Source: an uncultured Flavobacteriaceae bacterium
GTDB lineage: Bacteria > Bacteroidota > Bacteroidia > Flavobacteriales > Flavobacteriaceae
Assembly (NCBI GenBank): GCA_905181835.1
Contig: CAJIZF010000004.1
Location: 310,001-374,000 of the forward strand
Direction of reading: 5' to 3'
Length of the DNA stretch: 64,000 nucleotides
A program made the translations under genes and the position numbers. The notes under the pieces are model-generated. The model was given only the letters and a program-made list of their open reading frames with translations, made no database searches and had not been told where the DNA came from. Positions 37,831 through 47,951 of this stretch are shown here, one piece after another (within the stretch, counting starts at the first letter, position 1; every line of letters begins with the position of its first letter).

Positions 37831-38973
37831 ATGAAAACTAACTACCGCTTATCTTTATTGTTATTTTTAGTGATAACTACCTCCTGTAAAGAAAAACAAA
37901 TTAAAACACAACCGTTACAGAAAATTAATGTCTATGAAGTGAATTCCAAAACAGTTCCAATCTATGAAGTTTTTGTGGGACAAGTTTTTGGTCAAAAAGA
38001 TATTCCTATTCGAGCAAGGGTTGAAGGATTTTTAGAAGGAATCAACTTTATAGAAGGATCAAATGTAAAAAAAGGAGATTTATTATATACGATAGATCCT
38101 GATCCCTTTAGAGAGGCAGTAGTTGCTAAACAAAGTATGGTTGCTCAAGCCAACACAATAGTTATTCAAAAAGAGAGTGACTTGAAAAGAGTAAAACCAC
38201 TAGCAGAAATTGACGCATTAAGCAAACGTGAGTTAGACATGGCTCAAGCCCAAAGGGATGCTTCTATATCTTCGTTGGAGGCAGCAAATGCAGATTTAAA
38301 AATCGCTCTAATAAACTTAAGCTATACAAAAATAGCATCTCCTATCGATGGGATTATTGGAAGGACTTTAGCTCGAGAAGGAGAGTTTGTAGGAAAAAAT
38401 CCTAACCCTGTAATTCTAAATACTGTTTCTGACATCAATACAATTAGAGTTCAATTTTTCTTGTCTGAAAACGAGTATTTAAAAATTGCTAAAGAATATT
38501 CTAAAAATTCTTCTCAACAAGAAAGAGAAAAAACCCCAGATATTCAATTAATTTTATCAGATGGCTCCTTGTTTGAAGAAAGAGGAAAAATAGATTTTAT
38601 AGATAGAAATATCGATACATCCACAGGAACAATTCTTGTTCAAGCTACGTTTCAAAATCCAGATAAAATAATTAGACCTGGACAATTTGCGAGAGTAAAA
38701 ATTAAAGTTAAAGATGTTAAAGACGCGCTTATTGTTCCTCAAAAATGTTTAATGGAATTGCAGGGTCAATACTCTGTTTTAGTGGTCAATGAACAAAATA
38801 AAGTAGAAACCATTCAAGTAGAGGTTGGTGAGAAAATACCAGGTTTTGTTATTGTTAAAAGTGGTTTAAAAAATGGCGATCGTATTGTTTTAGAGGGTTT
38901 ACAAAAAGCGAGACCTGGTAATGAAATTATACCTGTTGTCACTGATTATAAATCTCAAGAAACAAAACAATAA
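37831..38973 (+). CDS. RND efflux periplasmic adaptor (HlyD/MFP family)
   Basis: Links the inner-membrane pump to the outer-membrane channel. About 380 residues from the ATG at 37831, which opens directly on a lipoprotein signal (LLLFLVITTSC); an in-frame ATG at 37810 only adds seven residues. It has the MFP layout: lipoyl-like DIPIRARVEGFLEGINFIEGSNVKKGDLLYTIDPDPF, a helical hairpin, ASPIDGIIGRTLAREGEFVG, then a beta-barrel and membrane-proximal domain. It is 2 bases upstream of the pump gene. Confidence 0.93.
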   Translation: MKTNYRLSLLLFLVITTSCKEKQIKTQPLQKINVYEVNSKTVPIYEVFVGQVFGQKDIPIRARVEGFLEGINFIEGSNVKKGDLLYTIDPDPFREAVVAKQSMVAQANTIVIQKESDLKRVKPLAEIDALSKRELDMAQAQRDASISSLEAANADLKIALINLSYTKIASPIDGIIGRTLAREGEFVGKNPNPVILNTVSDINTIRVQFFLSENEYLKIAKEYSKNSSQQEREKTPDIQLILSDGSLFEERGKIDFIDRNIDTSTGTILVQATFQNPDKIIRPGQFARVKIKVKDVKDALIVPQKCLMELQGQYSVLVVNEQNKVETIQVEVGEKIPGFVIVKSGLKNGDRIVLEGLQKARPGNEIIPVVTDYKSQETKQ

Positions 38974-38975
38974 TT

Positions 38976-41900
38976 ATGCCTGAAAATAAAGGAAACTTTT
39001 TTGTTCACCGACCTATTGTAGCAATTGTCATTGCAATTGTTATTGTGATTGTAGGAACTGTAATGCTCGTTGGATTACCTATCGAGCAATATCCAAACCT
39101 AACACCTCCAATTGTCCAAGTAAGAGCTTCCTACACTGGTGCAAATGCCACAAGTGTTGAGGAATCTGTTGCAACTCCTTTAGAGCAACAAATTAACGGG
39201 GTAGATAACATGATTTATATGAAATCTACTAATGCAAATGACGGAACCATGTCTATTGATATCTCTTTTGATGTAGGAACTGATCCAGATATGAATACGG
39301 TATTGGCGCAAAACAAAGTTTCTGCTGCATCTGCTAAATTACCTGCATCTGTAACAAAATTTGGAGTTACAACACAAAAATCACTCCCAAATATCCTAAT
39401 GTTAGTTACATTAACTTCAGATGGTAGGTACGATCAAGATTTTTTAGGAAATTATGCCTTGATTAACATTAAGGATAAGCTAGCTAGAACCAAGGGTATT
39501 GGAAGGGTAGATGTCCTTGGCGCTTCAGATTATTCCATGCGAATTTGGGTGAAGCCTGATCGACTGTCACAGTTAGGATTAACGGTCCCGGAAATAATTA
39601 ATGCCATTAACGAGCAAAATGTAATTGTTCCTGGAGGTAAATTTGGTGCAGAGCCAGCCCCGATAGGTACAGAGTTCACCTATACTGTTCGATTGCCAGA
39701 GCGATTTAATTCGGAAGAAGCTTTTGGTAATATTATTATAAGAACCCAAGAAGACGGGTCACAAACAAAACTTAAAGATGTAGCATCCATAAATCTTGGT
39801 GTGGAAAGTTATAATATGAAAGCCCGCTTAAATAGCAAAACATCTGCAATTATTGCTTTATATCAAGCGCCTGGATCTAATGCAACCGAATTAGCTCAGA
39901 CCATTCGTCAAGAAATGAATTTATTAGCTACAGAATTTCCTGAAAGTATAGCATACGATATTTCACTCGATTCAACTACCGCAATTGATGCAGGAATTAG
40001 AGATATTGTAGTTACATTAATTGTGGCATTGATATTGGTAGTTTTTGTAGTTTTTATTTTTATTCAAGATTGGAGAGCAACACTAATACCTACCTTGGCG
40101 ATACCAGTTTCCCTAATTGGAGCATTTATATTTTTTCCGGCTTTAGGCTTCACTATTAACGTATTGTCTTTACTTGGTTTAGTGTTAGCTATTGGAATTG
40201 TAGTTGATGATGCAATAGTCGTGGTAGAAGCAGTTCAAGTAAATATTGCAAAAGGAATGTCTACAAAAGAAGCTACTCTTGATGCAATGCGAAAGGTAAC
40301 AGCGCCAGTAATCGCAACGACATTGGTTTTAGTAGCTGTTTTTATACCGGTAGCAGGAATGGCGGGTATTACAGGTTTGTTATACCAACAATTTGCAATT
40401 ACTATTGTAGTATCTGTATTGGTTTCATCTGTGAACGCTTTAACGTTAAGCCCTGCATTGTGTTCTTTACTTTTAAAAGAACCAAAGGTATACAAAGGAC
40501 CTCTTGGCTGGGTTTTTGCAAAATTTAATAAAGGGATGGATAAAACCACTGACTCGTATATGAGTTTTACTAATATCGTTGGCAGAAAATTAAAACGCTC
40601 TGTTATTTTTATACTCTTGATGACTTTCGGAGCAGGAATATTTGGAAGTTTGGTTCCAGGTGGATTTATTCCTGAAGAAGATATGGGATATTTTTATGTT
40701 AATGTTCAATTACCTAATGCAGCATCCATTCAAAGATCTGATATGGTAACCAAAGATATTGAACAAATTTTAATGCAAATTCCAGAGGTTGATTTTGTTA
40801 CTACTGCTACAGGATTCAGTATTTTATCTGGAGCTATGGTCTCTAATACAGGATTTTTATGGGTCACCCTAAAAGATTGGTCTGAAAGAGATCGTACTGC
40901 TGAAGAAATTATTGGAGATGTAAATAAGCGCTTGGCAATGACAATAAAAGAAGCTCAGGTATTTGCTTTTGGTCCACCGGCTATACCAGGTCTAGGAAAT
41001 GGTTCAGGATACAGTATCATGCTTCAAGATAAGGGAGGTAATACACCAGAATACCTTTCTCAGAACGCAATGAAATTTATCCAAGCAGCCAATGCACGCC
41101 CTGAAATTGGAAGAGCAAGTACTACTTTTCAAGCGACAGTGCCTCAGCGTTTTTTGAATATAGATAAGGAAAAGGCATTAAAATTAGGAATTAGATTAAA
41201 TGATCTTTACACTACGATTGGAGCCTTCATGGGCGGAGCCTATGTTAACGATTTTACTCGATTTGGGCGTTTGTACAAAACATACATACAAGCCGAGCCT
41301 GAATATCGAGTTGATGAAACAGGAATCAATAAGTTTTTTATAAAAAACAATAAAGGAAATATGGTTCCTTTGTCAACGGTTGCAAATGTTCAAAATATTT
41401 CGGGACCGGATTACACTACACGATTTAATTTATATAGATCTGTTGAGGTAACAGGAAGTCCCTCAGAAGGATATACCTCTGATGATGCTCGAAACGCTCT
41501 TAAAGAAGTAGCCGCTCAAACATTACCACAGGATATGGGTTATAGCTGGAACGCGATGTCTTTTCAAGAAGAAAAAGCTTCGGGATCTTTAGGAATTATA
41601 TTAACGTTTTCGTTGGTATTTGTCTTCTTAATACTGGCAGCTCAATATGAAAGTTGGTCATTACCTTTTTCTATATTAATGGGAACACCATTTGCAATTT
41701 TTGGTGCCTTTATTAGCCCTCTGGCTCGGAAGATTAATAAGTCCAACATTCGAGAATAATATTTTTGCTCAAGTGTCCTTTGTTATGCTGATTGGTATGG
41801 CAGCAAAAAACGCCATATTAATTGTTGAATTTGCAAATGATGAGTTTCAAAAAGGATTAAGCCTTTTCGATGCCGCTATGGCAGCAGCTAAATCAAGATT

Positions 41901-42246
41901 TAGACCAATATTAATGACTGCATTTTCTTTTATTCTTGGAGTTTTTCCTTTGGTAATCGCTTCAGGTTCTGGAGCTGAAGCAAGAAAAGTAATGGGAATG
42001 GCTTTATTAGGAGGGATGGGATTAGCAACTTTATTAGGCGTTTTTTTATATCCTATGCTGTTTGTGTTTATTGGAAAAATTGCTGGCTATGAGAAAAAAA
42101 GAGATGCAAATGAAATTATTGAATCTGAAAATCCAAAACAAATTAATGATCTCAGTTTATACATATCTATTATTATTAACATTAATTGTTTAGCACAACC
42201 ATTTGAATTGGGCCTAATTATTTACAACCTAAAGAAATTACTTTGA
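38976..42246 (+). CDS. RND multidrug efflux pump, AcrB/HAE1-type, frameshifted near 41723
   Basis: A proton-driven inner-membrane exporter. It carries the N-terminal FVHRPIVAIVIAIVIVIVG helix, the proton-relay pair in GIVVDDAIVVVEAV near residue 411, and porter-domain segments such as GPPAIPGLGNGSGYSIML. Near 41723 one extra base ends the first frame at 41759; the other frame continues GRLISPTFENNIFAQVSFVMLIGMAAKNAILIVEFAND through the last helices. That frame stays open to 42246, across the start of the next gene, so the true stop is uncertain (42185 or earlier). Corrected length is near 1,060-1,090 residues, normal for the family. Substrates cannot be predicted. Confidence 0.9.
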
Positions 42247-43715
42247 AAGAGTATAGATACTCGGCAAAAGATACCGATAGTATGATCAACTTAAAATGGT
42301 GGGATTTATTCAAAGACCCTGTTTTGGATACCTTGATCGTAACGGCTCTTCGAGAAAACAAGGACGCTTTAATCGCAGCAAGCAGAATTGAACAAGCACG
42401 AGCTAATGTTAGTTTTACTAAAGCTGATATGGGTCCAAAAATCACTGTTAGTGGAGGAGCTTCTCGAGGTGATTTAGTTAATGGCGTACCGATAAATTCA
42501 TTTAGAGCATCGACTGGCATCAATTGGGAGCTTGATTTTTGGGGTAAATTTAGAAGAGGCAATGAGGCTGCTCAAGCCAATTTGCTAGCTACATTTTATG
42601 GCAAAAGAGCTCTAGAAATTGCTTTAATAAGTGAAGTCGCAAATAATTATTTTCAATTGCTTGACTACAAATCTCGATTGGAAATTTCGCAAAACACACT
42701 CGCCTTAAGAGACAGTACGTTACAAATTATTCAAGCAAGATTTAATGAGGGCTATACCAATATTATTGACGTAAATCAGGCTCAAATTCAAAAAGCAATT
42801 ACACAGGTATCTATTCCGCAATTTAAGAGATCGATTGCGTTTACTGAACATAATTTAAGTATTTTAATAGGAAGATCTCCTGATTCAATTCCTAGTTTAA
42901 AAAAATTAAGAGACTATGAAATTCCGAAAATTATTTCTTCGGGAATTCCATCAGAAATATTACAAAGGCGTCCAGACATTCTTGAGGCACAAGAATATTA
43001 CAGAGCATCAAATGCATATATTGGAGTCGCTCAAGCAATGCGTTTCCCAACAATTAGTTTAACAGGTATGCTAGGATTAGGAAGTTCTGATTTGTCAAAT
43101 CTGGTTTCTAACGGACTGGGTTGGACAGCAGGCGCAGGTTTGGGAGCCCCCTTATTTGAATGGGGAAAAAACAAAAAACGAGTAGACATAGAAAGAGAAA
43201 ATGCCTACCAATCCTTACTTTTTTATGAAAACACAGTCCTTAATGCTCTTTTAGAGGTCGATAATTCTTTAATCGAACTTTCTACTCTAAAAGAAGAATT
43301 GAATGCAAATAAATTAATGTTAGATGCTGCAACAAATGCAAGTTATTTGTCAAGAGAAAGATATTATCAGGGGGTAACCAGTTATTTAGAAGTTATAGAA
43401 AATCAAAGAGTAGAATTTGATGTTAGATTGGCTTATGCGGAAAATTATCAACAATTATTATCTTCCTATGTATTCCTATATAAATCCCTAGGAGGTGGTT
43501 GGATTTCTTCAAACGAACTAGATAAATATGCACAACAATTGGCGGATGAACAAGGAGCAGACGTTTCTACCATTGATAAAAATGACTTATTCTACAATGG
43601 TCAAATTGTTGATTTGCACTTAACTAAGGAAGAAAAACAAGCTAAAAAAGAAAAAAAGAAAGCACAAAGAAGGTCTGAAAAAGAACAACGAAAGAAAGCA
43701 AGAAAAAATAATTAA
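42146..43715 (+). CDS. TolC/NodT-like outer-membrane efflux lipoprotein, frameshifted at the N-terminus
   Basis: The outer-membrane channel of the tripartite pump. From about 42210 it reads cleanly: GPNYLQPKEITLKEYRYSAKD, paired OEP repeats with long helices, WELDFWGKFRRGNEAAQAN and RRPDILEAQEYYRASNAYIGVAQA. The leader (MISVYTYLLLLTLI then NCLAQPFELG) needs two missing bases between 42178 and 42210 to join up, putting a lipobox Cys near residue 16. An ATG further up (42110) is an alternative start. The C-terminus is a Lys-rich tail (KEEKQAKKEKKKAQRR). It overlaps the pump end. Confidence 0.85.
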
Positions 43716-43746
43716 ATGAAATAGTTGTAAATGCTCTTTCTAGTAG

Positions 43747-43779
43747 TTGCTATTTATAAGTAATTTACTGTTATTTTTG
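43747..43779 (+). promoter_or_regulatory. Candidate thiL promoter
   Basis: TTG (43747-43749), 22 bases, then TATTTTTG (43772-43779), an exact TAnnTTTG match, 20 bases before the thiL ATG. Confidence 0.5.
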
Positions 43780-43798
43780 CAGAAATACGTATCGTCTT

Positions 43799-44854
43799 AT
43801 GTTTGAAAATAAAAATAATTCTACCACAAATATTTCAGAATTAGGAGAATTTGGATTGATTGAACATCTTACCAAAAATTTTAAAATAACCCAAAAATCA
43901 ACGATTAAAGGAATTGGTGATGATGCCGCGGTTATTTCTAATGATTCTTCAACAGAAATTGTTGTAACAACCGATTTGTTGGTAGAGGGAGTTCATTTTG
44001 ATTTAAGTTATATGCCCTTAAAACACCTTGGCTATAAAGCAGTAATTGTTAATTTATCTGACGTATTTGCCATGAATGCTAACGCAGAACAAATAACGGT
44101 TTCCATTGGTGTTTCTAACCGATTTCCTGTTGAAGCCCTTGAGGAATTATACGAAGGTATTCATACTGCTGCCAAACTTTATAAAATTGATGTTATTGGA
44201 GGAGACACTACTTCATCAAAAACAGGTTTAGTGATCAGTATTACAGCTATAGGTAGAGTAGCTAAGGGCGAAGCCGTTTACAGAAATACTGCAAAAGAAA
44301 ATGATTTGTTAGTGGTTTCAGGAGATCTTGGAGCGGCATATCTAGGTTTGCAAGTTTTGGAGAGGGAAAAAAAAGTGTTTGAAGTAAATCCTCAATCTCA
44401 ACCAGATTTGGGTAATTATACCTATTTAATCGAAAGGCAATTAAAACCAGAGGCACGTCAAGATATCCCTAAATTATTAAAAGATTTAGAGGTTAAACCA
44501 ACTTCAATGATAGACGTAAGTGATGGATTATCCTCCGAAATTTTACACCTCTGCAAACAATCTAAAGTAGGTTGCACTCTTTACGAAGATAAAATACCAT
44601 TGGACCAACAAGTTATTTCTGCTTGTGAAGAATTTAAAATGGATAGCACCACCATCGCTCTGAGTGGAGGAGAAGATTATGAATTGCTTTTTACTGTCAA
44701 GATGGAAGATTTTCCAAAAATAAAAGGAAATCCAAACTTATCGGTGATTGGACATGTCACTCACGAAAAAGAAGGAGTCCATTTAATTACCCGAGGAGAT
44801 GAGAAAATTCCTTTAATAGCTAGAGGTTGGAATTCATTAGAGTCTGAAAATTAA
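43799..44854 (+). CDS. thiL: Thiamine-monophosphate kinase ThiL
   Basis: Makes thiamine diphosphate from thiamine monophosphate. The 351-residue protein has the N-terminal LGEFGLIEHLTKNF, the IGDDAAVI ATP/Mg motif, TTDLLVEGVHFDLSYM, VIGGDTTSSKTGLVISITAIG, and IDVSDGLSSEILHL with ALSGGEDYELLF near residue 285. All expected metal-binding aspartates are visible. It stands alone, convergent with the hydrolase gene, and no other thiamine gene is nearby. Confidence 0.95.
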   Translation: MFENKNNSTTNISELGEFGLIEHLTKNFKITQKSTIKGIGDDAAVISNDSSTEIVVTTDLLVEGVHFDLSYMPLKHLGYKAVIVNLSDVFAMNANAEQITVSIGVSNRFPVEALEELYEGIHTAAKLYKIDVIGGDTTSSKTGLVISITAIGRVAKGEAVYRNTAKENDLLVVSGDLGAAYLGLQVLEREKKVFEVNPQSQPDLGNYTYLIERQLKPEARQDIPKLLKDLEVKPTSMIDVSDGLSSEILHLCKQSKVGCTLYEDKIPLDQQVISACEEFKMDSTTIALSGGEDYELLFTVKMEDFPKIKGNPNLSVIGHVTHEKEGVHLITRGDEKIPLIARGWNSLESEN

Positions 44855-44883
44855 TTCTCAAATCACAGGCGTAATTTTAAAAA

Positions 44884-45660
44884 CTAAATAAAACCTATCT
44901 GTTTCATAACTTCAATAATTTCACGATGATTTTCATTTACACTCATGTGACCAGAGTTAACTCTTATTAGTTCTGTATCACTATCAATTGTAATTTTTCT
45001 AGAATTAGAAAATGGTATTATGGGATCTTCAATACCTGAAATTATATATTTTTTTCCATTAAATAATTTTAAAATTTGTGTTCTATCACTTCTTAGTTTC
45101 ATTCCATGAATTGAAGCCATTATCGCTTGTTTTGATAGTTTTAACGCATCTTCTGTAAGTAATTCAATGAGATCTTTATACACTTCTAATTTTTTTTCAG
45201 GAAACAATGAACGAATTGCTTCTCTTACAAAAACATTTTTATTGGTATGAATAATTTTAAGCATACGTTCTCTGTTTTTTTTTCTCATTAACGAATCTTC
45301 TTCAGTAGTTGAGTTTAACAAAACAATAGTATTAATTTTAGAACTATATTTTTCAAGAAAGGCTAAACTAACATATCCTCCCATAGAATGACCAAGAAGA
45401 TTTGCAGTGGTTATATTATTTTCTTCTAGAATAAAATTGACGAGGTCTGCCAATAGTTCCATGGAGTGAATTTCGTCAATACAGTCACTTTTCCCGTGTC
45501 CTGGAAGATCGATAGCTAATACTTTATTTTTTTTGGAGAGAAGTGGAATTAAACCTGACCAAATTTTTGTGTTTAATAAAAATCCGTGTAATAAAACAAC
45601 CCATTTCCCTTCACCGGTTATCGAGTAATGTATTGAGGTTTTCTTGAACTGTGTTACCAT
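44884..45660 (-). CDS. Alpha/beta hydrolase
   Basis: 258 residues, no signal peptide. The oxyanion-hole segment is VVLLHGFLLNTKIW near residue 20 and the nucleophile elbow GHSMGGYVSL near residue 91; the acid (probably Asp in SGIEDPIIPF) and His (in SGHMSVNENH) complete the triad. It could be an esterase or a lactonase-like enzyme; the substrate is not readable. It ends close to thiL (convergent) and is separated from the aminopeptidase P gene by 57 bases. Confidence 0.85.
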   Translation of the reverse strand: MVTQFKKTSIHYSITGEGKWVVLLHGFLLNTKIWSGLIPLLSKKNKVLAIDLPGHGKSDCIDEIHSMELLADLVNFILEENNITTANLLGHSMGGYVSLAFLEKYSSKINTIVLLNSTTEEDSLMRKKNRERMLKIIHTNKNVFVREAIRSLFPEKKLEVYKDLIELLTEDALKLSKQAIMASIHGMKLRSDRTQILKLFNGKKYIISGIEDPIIPFSNSRKITIDSDTELIRVNSGHMSVNENHREIIEVMKQIGFI

Positions 45661-45717
45661 TTTTTTTGTTAATCTAAATTTCAGTCAATAAAACCTACAA
45701 ACCCTTGTAGTAATTTT

Positions 45718-47010
45718 TTAAGAATTCATGATATCTTCAATTTCTTCAATCGCTATCGGAATATTTTTCATTAAGTTTAGAGGAGCTCCTTTTTCTTGGA
45801 TAACTACATCGTCTTCTAATCGAATTCCAAAACCCTCCTCTGGAATATAAATTCCAGGTTCAACGGTAAAAACCATATTTGTTTTCATAGGCTCCCATAA
45901 CAAACCATAATCATGAGTGTCTAAGCCCATATGGTGAGAAGTACCATGCATAAAATATTTTTTGTATGCTGGCCAATTAGGATCTTCGTTTTGAACATCT
46001 ACTTTATCTATAAGGCCTAAACCTAATAATTCAGAAGTCATAAGTTTTCCTACTTCTACATGATAATCCGCCCAAATAGTTCCAGGAATTAGCATATTGG
46101 TGGCATTAATTTTAACTCTGTTTACGGCATTATAGACTTCTTTTTGACGTTTTGAATATCGACCATTTACTGGAATCGTTCGCGTCATATCACTGCTATA
46201 ATTAGCGTATTCCGCACCAACGTCTAATAAAATTAAATCGCCATCATTACAAACCTGATTGTTTTCGATATAATGAAGTACGTTGGCATTGTTTCCACTT
46301 GCAATAATAGGAGTATAGGCGAAACCTTTTGATCGATTTTTGAGAAATTCATGAATAAATTCTGCTTCAATTTCGTACTCAGCTACTCCAGGCTTAACAA
46401 ACTTTAAAACGCGTCGCATTCCTTTTTCGGTGATGTTACAAGCTTTTTGTAATAAGTCAAGTTCTATTGGGTCTTTTATGGAACGTAACCTTTGTAATAT
46501 TGGATTGCTTTTTTCAACTTTATGTGCAGGATATTTGTTTAAAAGCCATTTGGTAAAACGATCTTCTCTTGTCTCAGTTTCGATGGATGCCCTGTAATGT
46601 TCGTTAGTATTAATATGAACCGTATCAGATTGAGCCATTAGTTCAGCCATTACTTTGTTTAAATCTTGTAGCCAGTAAACTGTTTTTATACCACTTACTT
46701 CAAAAGCACGCTTTTTTGTTAGTTTTTCTCCTTCCCATATTGCGATATGATCATTGGTTTCTTTTAAAAATAAAATCTCACGATGTTTTTTGTTAGGGCA
46801 ATCTGGAAACATTACTAAAATACTTTCTTCTTGGTCTACACCGCTTAAGTAGTATATGTCTCTATGTTGTTGAAAGGGCATCGTACTGTCGGCACTTATT
46901 GGATAGATGTCGTTGCTATTAAAAACTGCCAAACTACTAGCTTTCATCTGAGCCATAAAATTTGATCGATTTTTTACAAATAATGCGGAATCAATTGGAT
47001 GATATTTCAT
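45718..47010 (-). CDS. pepP: Xaa-Pro aminopeptidase (aminopeptidase P)
   Basis: A metallopeptidase that removes N-terminal residues before proline. The 430-residue protein has the creatinase-like N-terminal domain and the pita-bread catalytic domain with the five metal ligands: Asp in LLDVGAEY, Asp in SSDMTRT, His in FMHGTSHHMG-D-HD, Glu in TVEPGIYIP, and Glu in GIRLEDDVVI. The length is usual for the family. It is transcribed away from the sdh operon. Confidence 0.93.
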   Translation of the reverse strand: MKYHPIDSALFVKNRSNFMAQMKASSLAVFNSNDIYPISADSTMPFQQHRDIYYLSGVDQEESILVMFPDCPNKKHREILFLKETNDHIAIWEGEKLTKKRAFEVSGIKTVYWLQDLNKVMAELMAQSDTVHINTNEHYRASIETETREDRFTKWLLNKYPAHKVEKSNPILQRLRSIKDPIELDLLQKACNITEKGMRRVLKFVKPGVAEYEIEAEFIHEFLKNRSKGFAYTPIIASGNNANVLHYIENNQVCNDGDLILLDVGAEYANYSSDMTRTIPVNGRYSKRQKEVYNAVNRVKINATNMLIPGTIWADYHVEVGKLMTSELLGLGLIDKVDVQNEDPNWPAYKKYFMHGTSHHMGLDTHDYGLLWEPMKTNMVFTVEPGIYIPEEGFGIRLEDDVVIQEKGAPLNLMKNIPIAIEEIEDIMNS

Positions 47011-47211
47011 AATGTAACCTTAAATTATTTTATTCAAAATTAATTAAAGTATCCCTTTTTTTAATGTTTCTAACGCTTTTTTATTTTCTTACTTTTTAAT
47101 TGTATTCGATTATTTGGTTCTGGACTTTAAATTCATAAGAATTTTAGAACTTATAATTTTTTTGTGTAATTAATAATAATTCTAAATACTTTAGAAAACA
47201 AACCATAAAGT

Positions 47212-47242
47212 TTGGTGGTTTTTACTTTGAGCCGTAATTTTG
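47212..47242 (+). promoter_or_regulatory. Promoter of the sdhCAB operon
   Basis: TTG (47212-47214), 20 bases, then TAATTTTG (47235-47242). Both elements and spacing fit the flavobacterial consensus exactly. The ATG follows 22 bases later. Confidence 0.6.
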
Positions 47243-47264
47243 TGCTTCTAAAAAAAAATTATAA

Positions 47265-47939
47265 ATGGGAATTTTATCCACCTCAATTGGAAGAAAAGTA
47301 GCTATGGCACTTTCTGCGTTCTTTTTAATGTTTTTCTTGTTACAGCATTTGTCAATCAATGTTTTATCAGTTTTTAGCCCGGAAATTTTCAACGAAGTTT
47401 CTCATTTTATGGGAACCAACCCTTTGGTTCAATTTGTATTGCAACCGGTTTTAATTTTTGCTGTTGTTTTTCATTTTATAATGGGTTTTATTTTAGAGTT
47501 AAGAAATAAAAAAGCAAACGGAAAATCGTATGCCAAAAATAACGGCGCTGCAAATTCTACTTGGATGAGTAGAAATATGATATGGAGTGGGGTGACTATT
47601 TTAGCTTTTATAGCGTTGCATTTTATTGACTTCTGGTTCCCAGAAATCAACACAAAATTTATTCAAGGTGATTGGACTGGAGTTATTGAAGGACAAGAAG
47701 GGTTTCGTTACCATGAAGAATTAGTTCATAAGTTTACAAACCCAGTTAGGGTAGGCGCTTATATTTTTGCGTTTGTTTTCCTTGGCTTACACTTAGCCCA
47801 CGGATTTACTTCTGCCTTTCAATCAATGGGAGGCAATGCAGGAAGAAAAAAAATATTTCAAAATATTGGAAAGGCATATTCGATTATAATTCCACTAGGA
47901 TTTATTTTCATTGCGCTCTACCATCACTTAAACCATTAA
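47265..47939 (+). CDS. sdhC: Succinate dehydrogenase cytochrome b subunit
   Basis: The membrane anchor of respiratory complex II, type B (single subunit, five helices, two hemes). The 224-residue protein has hydrophobic helices near 12-30, 58-78, 100-118, 158-178 and 200-220, with membrane His residues in FLLQHLSIN, VFHFIMGF, LALHFIDFW-type positions and FLGLHLAHGF as heme ligands. It is followed by sdhA after 12 bases. Confidence 0.93.
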   Translation: MGILSTSIGRKVAMALSAFFLMFFLLQHLSINVLSVFSPEIFNEVSHFMGTNPLVQFVLQPVLIFAVVFHFIMGFILELRNKKANGKSYAKNNGAANSTWMSRNMIWSGVTILAFIALHFIDFWFPEINTKFIQGDWTGVIEGQEGFRYHEELVHKFTNPVRVGAYIFAFVFLGLHLAHGFTSAFQSMGGNAGRKKIFQNIGKAYSIIIPLGFIFIALYHHLNH

Positions 47940-47951
47940 TCGTAAACTATT

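Noticed and set aside
47010-47264. Small RNA or riboswitch upstream of sdhC
   Set aside because: Only a consensus promoter is seen. The remaining AT-rich bases form no convincing stem.
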